Below are positions 21,469-31,846 of a DNA stretch of 64,000 nt, piece after piece. Source of the DNA: Paralichthys olivaceus (Eukaryota > Chordata > Actinopteri > Pleuronectiformes > Paralichthyidae). Location: assembly GCF_024713975.1 (NCBI RefSeq), contig NC_091107.1, forward strand, positions 20,017,501-20,081,500, in the 5' to 3' direction. A program made the translations under genes and the position numbers. A model generated the notes under the pieces. It had not been told where the DNA came from, did not search any database, and saw only the letters and a list, made by a program, of their open reading frames with translations. Position 1 is the first letter of the stretch. Every line of letters starts with the position of its first letter.

Positions 21469-22240
21469 GGTTGGTTAGTGTGTGGTGTTTTGAAAAGCTT
21501 ACAGACTGGAACACACAGTGGTATATTCTGGATAAAGCTGTGCCAGTACAATCTAACACAGCGCTGAGACTTAATGTTCCATTGGAAGAGAAACTAGCTC
21601 AAACCGGATTGGATTCTCCCTCCCCATTCAAACCGTTATCGTCCCTCAGTGACTGACGGCGCTCTGGCCCGCCCCCGCCGCGCGCCGATTGGACGAGGCG
21701 CTGGTCAGCGAGACGATTTCAAATCCAGCCTCCTCTCTGTGTGGCCGCGTCGCACGTCACTCAACCGACGTGGCGAGCCATTTGTCTGTCTGTGCAGCCA
21801 TCTGCTGCAACAAGGCGAGATTGTCATGGAGTCGTCCCGCTCACCTCGCCTGTTAATGCTTTTATTTCCCTGCAACGTGTCGCACCGTGACTGAAACAAG
21901 CGCAGCTTCAGAAACAAAGCCGCGGTGCGTCCTCGGCGCTGCAGGGAAAAGACAATGTGGCGTGTACGTCAGGGGCAGGATGGAGAGAGAGAGAGGGGTG
22001 TGTTCTGCAGCCCGGCTCTATTGTAGTTCAGCTCGGGAAAATGGCGACAGGATACTTGTGGTTGCAGCTCTTAGCGTGTCTGTGCTTCTTGTGCAACCGC
22101 GGCCCCGGTGTTGTCACCGTCGGTTTTGCGCCATTTGTGAGCGTGCAGCGCTGAACGCGACTGCAGTGGAGAGAGCTGCAGCAGCCTTGTGTTGGAAGAC
22201 ATTTCATTCATTTCCCCCGAGTGGACAGAACCAGTGATCG
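20400..22240 (-). promoter_or_regulatory. hmgn1: CpG island over hmgn1 exon 1, intron 1 and upstream
   Basis: About 1.8 kb of CpG-dense sequence, far richer than its surroundings. Upstream of the hmgn1 ATG there is an inverted CCAAT (ATTGG, 21688-21692) next to GC-rich Sp1-type boxes near 21668-21682, correctly oriented for minus-strand transcription. The long open frames inside, such as 20790-21353 minus and 21887-22237 plus, are expected from GC-rich sequence and are not called as genes. The island extends about 0.5 kb further upstream than hmgn1 would need and may be bidirectional. Confidence 0.65.
22041..22154 (+). CDS. small signal-peptide-like ORF divergent from hmgn1 (weak)
   Basis: ATG at 22041 in an 'aaaATGGCG' context opens 37 codons: MATGYLWLQLLACLCFLC, a hydrophobic stretch like a signal peptide, then an Arg/Pro-Gly segment and a stop. 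A GTGAGC donor-like site lies near its end (about 22136), so it could be the first exon of a divergent secreted or membrane protein. No downstream partner exon was found in the next 6 kb, and chance in a CpG island is as likely. Confidence 0.2.
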   Translation: MATGYLWLQLLACLCFLCNRGPGVVTVGFAPFVSVQR

Positions 22241-25200
22241 TCTTATCCCTCCTCTGTCCTTAAGCACAAATAAAACTGAGCATTTTGTGGTGTATGGAGG
22301 TAAACTGCACAGAAAACATGAAATATTCATGTTTTTGAATCTATTTTGCTTTTAAAGAGCACTTTTCTGCAAAAAGTGCGGCTCAACATAAAACAACATC
22401 ATGGATAAAAACATGGAATTATGCTGTATGTGTAACTGACACACACCAATAGCGGGAACTGACTTGAATGGCTGCAACACTCTTGTGGCAACATACTGTT
22501 TATTTTGCAAGACAAGAATTAAAGTTGCATATTTGTTATTTTCACCCAGGTTTGTATTTGACATTATAGCAGTGAGCCAAGTCAAGCCTAATTGACTGAA
22601 CATCAAATGTAAAAAAAACAAGCTGAAGAAAATCCCTTTAAATCAAACCATGTGTCATTATAATGTTATAATAGAAATGATTTGTGGTAGTTTTAGGCTT
22701 AATTGCATTTTAGTAGTGGAGAGGTTCTGTACCAAAAGTTTTATAATAATCCTGTGTGATTTTGGCTGAGCACTGTATAAAAAAAACAACATAACAGTAC
22801 AAATGGCTTTGAGTCACCACAGACAGGTCATTATTGTCTTATAGATTCAATGTATTTTTTGTAATTTTCTAAAAAAATTATAATCTGTATTGTTTGATAT
22901 TTGAATGCAGTATATCACTCTATGTCTTGAGGTCAGTTTCTTTGAAGGCGTCTGTGAACCGCTCTGCTGCTACTAGAACTTGCAGGCTCCTTTATCTGGT
23001 GTGAACAGCATTACAGACCTGACTTCACAGTGCAGTGGTATTTCCTGCAGGATTGCATTCAACAACCGCCTGCGAACACACCAAATATGATTTTGTTTGG
23101 GGAGCCCTCCCAACTCATCTGTGACACCTTGCTACTAACAAATGTTGCAAAAAACATGGAGATCTGATGTTTTGATAAGACTTTTGAGGCTTTTCCTCTT
23201 GGTAAGTAATCCAGGTACATTGTGTAATGCTGATGCTGATTCATCTTTCCAAAAATAAATTGCAACCCATTTGCTGTTGTTGATTTGATCAAACAGTGAA
23301 CAAGGGCCCAAAAAGCATTTCTGCTCCTAGTGATTATTTTATTGTCGGAAACACACACACACACACACACTTATTTTCATTTAATAAGAGTTATAACCTT
23401 TGATGTCATAGTGAATTCCAATTACAGTGAAAGATTCATAGAGGTGCTCATATGTTGGTGCTGTGCTCATGCATCTGAGTTTCTAATTTTCTTTTCCTGC
23501 ATGGCCACAGTAGCAAAATATCACACTATGTCACAGGTAAACCAACAATATACAAGATGAAACTATATGACCCAGACTGCACGTTACAATAGTCAATAAA
23601 TACTGTATAAAGGTACTTATATTTTCTAAAAGTGTGTTGCAAGTTTGCAGTAGAGACAATCAGTCCCTCCCCCCGTGTGACACCCTGTAGATTCACCCAC
23701 TTTGTCCAAACAAAAGCTTTGTGCCTGATGCCTGATGCCTGCGGGCAGAGAGGTGTTAACAATTAGACCAAGTCTATGCTGATGCTTGCTCGTATTATAA
23801 TGGTAATGACAACAGAACTTTACTTCACCCCACTGCCCCATTCATCAACAAGGGACAGGGGGGTGCGATGCATAAATTAGGTACCTGTATCTCTTGTTGC
23901 CACTTAAAACAAACAGCTCTTAAGCAGCGTCAACAGTTTGCAAACGAATCACACTCGGTAGTAAAAGTAACCAGTTCTACAAGATTCTTCTGAGCTGAGG
24001 AGCAAATACATCCAGAAGAGTATTGAGATACACAGTTTCTAGTTAAGAGCTGCAGGGGAAATACAGTGCTGGAGTCCTGTCCTTCACATTTTTACATGAT
24101 GTCCGAAATTATGACCTTTCTTTCACAACACAAATGTGGTCAGTGATGCAGATATAGATGTAGGCCCTGGTGTATCATATATTATATGATGTGAGGAGCT
24201 GCTTCATGATATAGATATGTTCTAATCAGTTGGGCCTTCACATTCAATTCACAAGGCAGTGTTACTGTGTCACAGGTATTTTGTGAGTCTCTTTTATGGT
24301 TTTTTCATGTTTTGTCTACGCTGTGTCCAGCATAACAGATTTAAACAAGTAGACAGCTGATATTCTAAAATAAGAATCCAACTATAATATGTGTGCTGCT
24401 AAAAAGCAACTAAGAGGAATGAAGAAGATGAATTACTACAAGTGAGATGGAAGTATGATGCTTCAATAAAACAAAATGTGCTCTCATAGGACCTATCATA
24501 TAATAAACTCTTACAAAATAATTTCACTATTATTACATTCAAGGACATTACAATGTGTTGTAAACCATTGGTCATATGTATACTTATGAAAAAGTGTTAC
24601 CTGTTTTATGTAGTAAAATATTTTATGTGTAAAATATGATTCAATCTTAAAGATCAAACTACTCAACAGTATGTAAAAGTACTTTTACTCATAAGTAAAG
24701 TCAGTCTGATTACTTCCTCCACCACTGATTATATAGTGCTGTATATTGACCCATAGATGTTCTTTTTTTAACAGGAGTTAATCTGGATTGTAACACAGTA
24801 GCAACATAGTGATCTGCTTTCACTTTAGAGACTGTTTTTTTTTGCTTTCTTTGGAGACTGCCTACTCTGTTTTTCCTTTGTGGCAAAAACTTTTCTAAAT
24901 GAAAGGACACTGCAGGGAGGTTGCTTAGATAAACACATGATCGACTGCAGCAAAAACATGATTACATGATCATGGGGGGTTCTAAACGACATGCTAAACT
25001 GTGGTGTGACTCTATATTTCTACATGTAGATGTATGTGTATGACCGAGGAGGGCAAAAATGACGGAAGGGCAGAAAGAGGGTAAAAGCCATTAAGTAGGT
25101 GTCGGATAACAATGCTGTTGTTGTGTTAAGCATGGAGGAACCCTTCCATCACAGCTGCTGCCTGTTGCTGCTGCTGCGGTTCCCTCCATTTTTCACTCGT

Positions 25201-25518
25201 CCTCCCACATGAGTCGTCACAGTGCAGAGGGGACTGTTGCTCCGCCTACTAATTCTCTGAGAAAAGACTGTTTCGACCCACATGGAGAGGTAATGAACCT
25301 CCTGTTCATTGTGGATTTTTGTTGTTGTGGCAGAAGTAATTGAGTTCTTAAAAGAAAGAATAAAAGGAGCGGTGAGCTGCCTCAGAGGTAACTGGACAGA
25401 GACATTGGCATAATCCCCAGGGGAAGGTGACAGGATGAGGGTAAAGGTGACCTCATCCAAAGCCTCTTTGATGGACGGCAACTTGTTCATCTGCAGTGTC
25501 TTCTACACTCCCACTTGT
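22241..25518. other. intergenic stretch, no gene recognised
   Basis: Mostly AT-rich with short open frames lacking splice context or motifs. It includes a (CA)n at 23350-23370. I see no tRNA, snRNA or recognisable transposon ORF. Confidence 0.4.
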
Positions 25519-25543
25519 ACACACACACACACACACACACACA
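25519..25543. repeat. (CA)12 microsatellite
   Basis: Perfect dinucleotide run. Confidence 0.95.
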
Positions 25544-27305
25544 ATTGCCACTTGTCAGTAGCTGCTGGTTTTACGTCTTGTGGACCAGGAACAGGTGAGG
25601 CCGAGCAACTGTGGCGTGCAGAGCCACACTTGTATTTCACCACAGTGTCACCTCTCCAGACAATCAGTCGTTGGAGAGGTCACAAAGATGACTGTGAATG
25701 GATCAGCTGCACGTAAGGAAAAGCCGAGTCTCTCTCTCTCTCTCACTAAGTGGATTTCTCCCGCCCAGCGGATGGTGGCCTTCCCATATGGAGCAGTATG
25801 GGTAAAACCAGATTACACCAGTTTGTGTTAGAGGGGCTGCGGCACCACCAGAACTCACAGCATGAATCAACACGGACATTAAGGCCTGATACTACAGTTC
25901 GGCAACTGTCTGGGCCTTTAGTGCAACCACTTGAGAGGAAGCGATCTGTATGTTATCAGTGTTTATTGACAAGACAATTGAAAAGGAAGTCAATAACAAA
26001 GATGAACTTGATGCTACACAGAAATCAAATGGTTTTCTCACAAAGATAACAAATGAAAACTTGTGTTACGCTACCACAGCTGATGATGTACATGAGCCTG
26101 CTGAGACACTTGTTATGAATATTTAATGATGATACATTAACTGTGACATACAGTAGAAACACAGTGTCCAATGTCTTTCTAAAAATAACATTAAGGGTTG
26201 TTTTTGTCCACTCAGCCTTGTGAGGAATGTGTTGCCGTCTCAGGAGGGAAGTGCCCATTACCTGCCTTCACACAGTATTTTAAATGTGAAAGAGGGCGGA
26301 GACTTGCCCCGATGGCAACAAGGCCTAATAAGCTCAGTAACAATAAACCTGAGTCGGCTTTAACCATTGATTAGCCAACTGCTGACCCCACAAAAACAAA
26401 TCCCACAATAGTGATGAATGCATGCTCTGAAGGCGTGCCCTTTTCTCAGGGAGGTATTGTGCATTCATATCTTATTCATTCAAATAAAAGGGGCAATTAA
26501 ATGGAACTAATCTGTGGTCTGCAAACAATGACATTAAACAATGGGAAGGTTTAGTCAAGAGGCCAACACGAGGACAAGCATGATGAGTTATGACTGATGA
26601 TCCCTGACACAGTGTCTGTCGTGGCAGAGGAGGAGGAGGCCTCTGAATCACTTCCATCGCAGGGCCACATGCAGGGGATCAGAGCGCTGACCCTCCCCCC
26701 ACTATCTACTTCCTGTTTTTCATGGTTGTCTGCCTGTTTCTGCCTATACAATACCAGCTGTGTCTGGAGACATTCCAGCTCCTACTATACTGCTGCCCTC
26801 ATCAAGCCATGAGTGTGGGCCAGAGCAGCTTATAAGCAGAACAGTGGAGAGGCGGATCACATTGCCAGCTTCTCTGCTGCATTATATGAGACCTGCTAAT
26901 CAGGAGACTGTTCCACTGAAGGCCGTCTCTGACACGCTTTGGCTGCCAATTAGTTCTCCCGCCTCAGCTTCAGTACACTGTTGTTCTTGTCAGGTTTTTA
27001 CACAACACGCTAACGTAGAACCATGTGACGTAAATTGTGTTGGAATAGCTGCACTGTAATTTATACAATGGAACATATTGGTCATTTTGTCTGATAATCC
27101 ACATTTAAAGTGTGAAACATGTGCTCTTAGGATATGCATGTGTTTTGGACACAGCAAAAAAAAAAAAAAGGTTTCAATGCTTACATTGGATAATTGTTTT
27201 CTTGCTTTTTCAACTCATGTATGTGCAAAGTGTCCATTTTTACCACTTCGTCTCCAAACTATGTTTTCATAAACATGAGTAATTGTTAACAATGTATTAT
27301 CCTGC
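25544..27305. other. intergenic stretch, no gene recognised
   Basis: Open frames at 25435-26049 and 26597-27059 have borderline codon texture but no motif, no consistent splice pairing and no recognisable family. A 13-A homopolymer lies near 27157-27169. Confidence 0.35.
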
Positions 27306-27309
27306 TCCC

Positions 27310-27466
27310 AAAATAAATAAATAAAGTATTTAAATATAAAGGGCCCATTCTAGGGTAAAGACAACAACAATTCATACAATTTAGATGAAACACACTCGTG
27401 AATACATCAGTAGGATTATTTTATATTCAATCTCTGCCAATAGATCCCTTTCACTTAAATCAAGTG
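27310..27466 (+). mobile_element. right-half fragment of the TTAA MITE
   Basis: Shares 'aaagtatttaaatataaagg', 'attcatacaatttagatgaaa' and 'tgccaatagatccctttcac' with the intact copy at 43728-44079. It is cut off before the inverted terminus. Confidence 0.65.
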
Positions 27467-29004
27467 AAAAATCTTTGGCACCACATTATAACAGAGTTAC
27501 TTCATAGAAACTTCAGCTATACGTGATACAAACTATCACATGGTAAAGTTGCACAAGTGTGCTAATAGACAAAACAATTGAAATAAAATGTAAGAGCATT
27601 TAAAATGAACAAATTCTCTAAATAAAATTTGCATATCTGTATGAATAGAACGCTGCATTATGTATGTACTCAACATAGTCCTACAGTGACATCTATTGGT
27701 CAAAATGTAAAGCATCACTCAGTTTTTTGGGTATTGGATTTGGAGCAGTCTGTATGAAACTCAACAGTGGAGAGGAACTTGATGGTGAATATGTTGTTGC
27801 AGTGATCCCAAAGATCCAAAGTCCACAGCTGGAGTCTTGTTCCCTCTTTGTTCATCAACCAGCTGCAGGTCAACTGACCGATAGATGTATTTCCAATGTG
27901 TGTGGTAGTGAAGACGACACAGGATGTTTCTGATCAGTGCTCAGAGAAGCAATGTAAATGAGAAGCTGAGTAAATTATTAATATTGGTGATCATGCACGT
28001 TAAACGTAATCACATTGAAGCTGGAGGCTCTTTCTTCTTTTCTACCTCCAGCAGGGTCAGAGGTCAGAACTCACTTTGAGAAAGATGCTGTTATTATGAC
28101 TATATCTAAAAAATAAAAACAGTTTACACTTTTATTTAAGCCTGGTGTGAGGACGGATTTTTTGGCCAGAAATTTAACAACTGGAGTGTAAGAGTGTAAT
28201 TCAACTGCTGTGCACATTGTACCAGTGCACTGGTGTATTTAACACAAACTTTTTTTTGGTAATCACTACCGTACAGTAGAATACCATGTGTGTGTTGCGT
28301 TTTTTGCACTCTTTCATTCAATATTCAGAGTATATTTTTGTTTGATGATGAACAAACTATTACAAACATTTGATTCAGATAAAACAAATGTGAAAGTGAT
28401 TGTTTGTGCTGCCAAAGCTGAGGAGAGAAGATGAGTTGTTAATTTGTGCTCAGTCCATCTGAAATGCTCATTTATGTGAATCTCTTTTCATGTTGCTCTG
28501 ATGTGCAGTGATGGAATGAGGGATCAATTAACACTGTTGGAACCCAAAGGGTCTTTCTTGACTTAATGAAACCACATGGGTCTCATGCAGCAAGGACACA
28601 TTCAGCGGTTTATTCCTGCAGTATGGAGGCATGTTATAGTTTTTTTTCTGTTGTTCTTTTACATTAAAGATGTGGTCACCAGTTACTTCAAATACTAAAG
28701 TGTTTTGTGAACTCAAACACTTCATCCTCCCCTTCATAGGCATAGTGTTGAGTAGATAATGAGGGAATTTTCCTTTCTGTGTGAACTATTCCTTTACCCC
28801 AAACTAACGCTGAGCACTTTAGTTACACTGTGGTCTCAAAGCTTTTTGGTTTTCAGAGGATATGTATGGATTTGTGCTGCTGGCTGTGGTTACATGTTAC
28901 TCTCTGTTTCAACGAGTCATGTCTTTAGATTAAAGAAGATTCAACAGTAGAAATAAATGCATAGGTCGGGTCAACGTGGATGAATTTCATGTTTGCATTT
29001 TCAG
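27467..29004. other. intergenic stretch upstream of the coiled-coil locus
   Basis: No exon could be supported. If the coiled-coil exon at 29005 belongs to a live gene, its earlier exons should lie here or further left, but none was recognised. Confidence 0.35.
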
Positions 29005-29468
29005 ACTTGTGGACCTCTGCTGTTTAGCCCTTTTGCATTCGGCTCAGCCCATTTCCAGCAGCAGAAAACAGTGGAGGGGCCCAGGGAGGCTCTGCTTAAC
29101 GCCATCGCAGAGATCAACTCTCTCCTTCTGGAGGAGAAGGTCCAGCAGCTGGAGAGCAGTCGGAGTCAGCTCAAGGCTGAGCTCAAAGACCAAGATCAAC
29201 TCATGAACAAAATGAAGAAAACGAGGAGCCATCTTATCAAGGCCCACAACTGTCTGGCGATGCTCGCTGTCAAAGACAAGGAGCTGCAGACGTGTGAGGC
29301 CTGAAACAAGAAAACGAGGCTATGAAAGAACAAGTCTCCCTGCTGGAGACTGAACAGAGCCAGCTGAGAGACGAGCTCCACAACAATGAGCTCATCAAGA
29401 AAAACAAGAAGAAAAACAAAAAGCCCAAACAAACGCTTACATCGACTGCCTTTTGCACACACTCATAG
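29005..29468 (+). pseudogene. coiled-coil protein exon with a frameshift; gene fragment or decayed copy
   Basis: After an acceptor-like ttttcag at 28998-29004 the frame reads TCGPLLFSPFAFGSAHF, then a long heptad-patterned coiled coil including EALLNAIAEINSLLLEEKVQ and LESSRSQLKAELKDQDQLM, and stops at TGA 29302-29304. The frame starting at 29301 continues the same texture without a gap (LKQENEAMKEQVSLLETEQS) and ends in a Lys/Asn-rich tail at TAG 29466-29468. The two halves look like an internal duplication (LESSRSQLKAELKD against LETEQSQLRDELHN), so the protein was built from coiled-coil repeats and one frameshift now breaks it. Nearest type: the large, poorly named trichohyalin/golgin-like coiled-coil families of teleosts. 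The frameshift could also be a sequence error. Confidence 0.5.
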
Positions 29469-30040
29469 ACAAAAAGACAAGGAGGAGTGAGGCAGAGTGA
29501 ACACCTTGAAACCCTGGAGGTCAGAAGCCTAAACCTGGAGCAGACTCCCATTTAACAACCCTGCAGCAGACATGTTCAGCAGAGGAAGCTGCCCCCTGGT
29601 GGAAGGATGAGGAGGACGGTGGAGGAGGAGATCAAGTGCGGTGACAATGAACTCTTTAATGAGAAACACCCAAATCCCCTAAAGAAGAGAGAATGGGCTG
29701 GAGGTCTCTCCTGACACTCTGGACTTTTCTCTTTCTCCTTTAACCTCCAACCCTTTCCCCTCTCCCCTTCTAATCTTACCCACTCCCCACCATCCCTTCC
29801 CCCTGCTTACCCTTCATCCACCTGCTTACCCTTCATCCACCTGCTTACCCTTCATCCACCTCCCAGTCCCAACCCTCTCCTTCCTACCCCCCTTTTACCC
29901 TTCAACCCCCAACTCTAACCCCCACCCCTCCGTGTCTTATGTTACACAGTGTATATCTTTATCTATATATTGTAAGTCATGTAAATATTGTAAGCAATGT
30001 AAAGTATATAAACCATATATCATATCATTCAATAAATGTA
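29469..30040 (+). other. 3' UTR-like tail of the coiled-coil locus
   Basis: Pyrimidine-rich, intron-free sequence containing three perfect 19-bp tandem units at 29802-29858 and an AATAAA at about 30031-30036. A proper 3' end implies that this was, or is, a transcribed terminal exon, not a random open frame. Confidence 0.4.
29802..29858. repeat. three tandem copies of a 19-bp unit
   Basis: The unit 'cctgcttacccttcatcca' occurs three times without a mismatch, in a C/T-rich tract. Confidence 0.9.
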
Positions 30041-30660
30041 ATTATGCATCATACCTTCCTGTGTGTCTCTCTGAATATGGTTACAGGATTCATCAATTAG
30101 TGCTGTATTATAGTATCACAGTGTCCTAAGACTGCTGTCCTACATGATTCCATCAGAACAATGATCATTAGCTACGTATTTGTCTTTTCTTTATATTTTA
30201 CTGCCAGTGCCTGTGAAGAGAAGCGATGAAGGAGAAGAAGACAGAAGAAATGATGGTGGGAGTGACTAATGTGTTCAAAGGGGCAAAGCACTGCACCTCT
30301 GAAAGCAAAATCAACATAGACAATAAAGGACAGAATATATAGACTTAAATTGTGTGTTAAATGAAATTTACGAGAAACCATTGATAAGTGAGAGTTTCAT
30401 TTATATAGCAGGTGAATACAAAGCCGGAGTTTCAGACACAGGCCACTTGTATTGTGCATGTACTTCCTCTCTTACTCTCCATAACAATTGGTTGAGTTCA
30501 CCACATTATGCAACAGTATTGTTGTGTTTGTGGTCGTGAGACAGCAGAAAGTAAGTAAAACATTTCTGACAGCAGACATCCACATTTTAACTTCAACAAC
30601 TCTATACATGTCTGGTGTGAAGACAATTACATTACATGTGAACAGTGTCTTTATTTAAAA

Positions 30661-30663
<3 letters not shown>

Positions 30664-30714
<51 letters not shown>

Positions 30715-30730
30715 CACACACACACACACA
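30664..30730. repeat. (CA)n microsatellite, one CG interruption
   Basis: About 67 bp of CA with a single G substitution near 30708. It lies just upstream of the likely igsf5 leader exon. Confidence 0.95.
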
Positions 30731-30779
30731 GGAAGTCAATATCATCATAACTCTCTGACAGATATGCTGTGTTGATTAT

Positions 30780-30912
30780 GGGTTGGCTCTGGCAGTCAGA
30801 CTTGAACCTTGCTCCCTGTCAGTGTCACGGCCACAGGTGGAGTCGTGTTGCTCACCTGCTGATCCAGGAAATGAGGGTTTGATGCAGTCCACACAGCAGC
30901 CACTACCACACA
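30780..30912 (+). other. igsf5: candidate non-coding first exon of igsf5
   Basis: The igsf5 start-codon exon is preceded by a clear acceptor (tctttcag|GAG at 31834/31835), so a leader exon must lie upstream. A strong donor, CCACACA|GTAAGT, at 30912/30913 is the best candidate. The 5' boundary is a guess. Confidence 0.3.
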
Positions 30913-31846
30913 GTAAGTTTGTTTAACTGAAGATACTGAAGGATTCTTTTTCATATGAATACAAAGGTTTGATCATTCAATTAGAGTTATATGTTTTGAC
31001 ATCGGCACTCTCAAAGGATGAAAAGACTGGAAAAGTGTAGTATGTGCAGACGGTACGTACCACCCGAACTGTGGTGAGGAAGTAACAGTTAATTCAGTTT
31101 GATAAAAAAAAGGGATACAAGTGAATAACATAGCTTTTCTATGTTTTTGATTCATTTTGTATGAATGAGAGACTGAATGATAATTATAAAAAACATTATA
31201 TTTGCTAAATTGTCTTTGTTGGTGTACAGATAAGAAAAACTTTTAGATTTCAATAAACCCTTTCAATGTTTAGAATATTTCTGCGTTACAAAATCCTAAA
31301 TTTACCAGTGTTTTTTATTGGTGAAGCACAAATTATTTTGAAACATGATATTTAATTAAAGATATTATTAAAAATAAATAAAGATTTCAGTGACTTTACA
31401 TCAATCTGTGCAGTAAGATCTTTGCAACTCCAGCTGATTAAAACAAAATAAAACTTTACCATTTACTTGCCAAGAATAATCTCTCTGTTGCTCATGTCCT
31501 GGAATGAATGAAACCACACTGAAAAGCTGGGGATGTATTTAAACGCACTTCAGCCAAGGCGACACAGTCATACTTAGCTAAGAGTCGACTCGTTTCACAA
31601 CAAAACATTCCATTTGAAAATGAGTTCGGCCAAAACTGTTGAGAAAAACCTCAAACTAAAGGTTTTCATTTAATTATTTTGATCAGTACATGAAAGAGGA
31701 AGAGGGGACATGACAGCCAACATCTATACAGCTACTCATTATCCATCTCCTGCTTTTCATTCAAATGAGATTTTTCTTTTTCTCAGTATCCTTTTCCTGA
31801 CATTTTTGTTGCATAACAGCTGTTTCTCTTTCAGGAGAACACTAGC

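Noticed and set aside
21649..22237. Overlapping plus-strand frames upstream of hmgn1
   Set aside because: CpG-island composition, with no family resemblance apart from the short secretory-like ORF reported at low confidence.
26597..27059. Two overlapping plus-strand frames, considered as exons of an unknown gene
   Set aside because: No consistent splice pairing, no domain, and one frame simply continues past the other.
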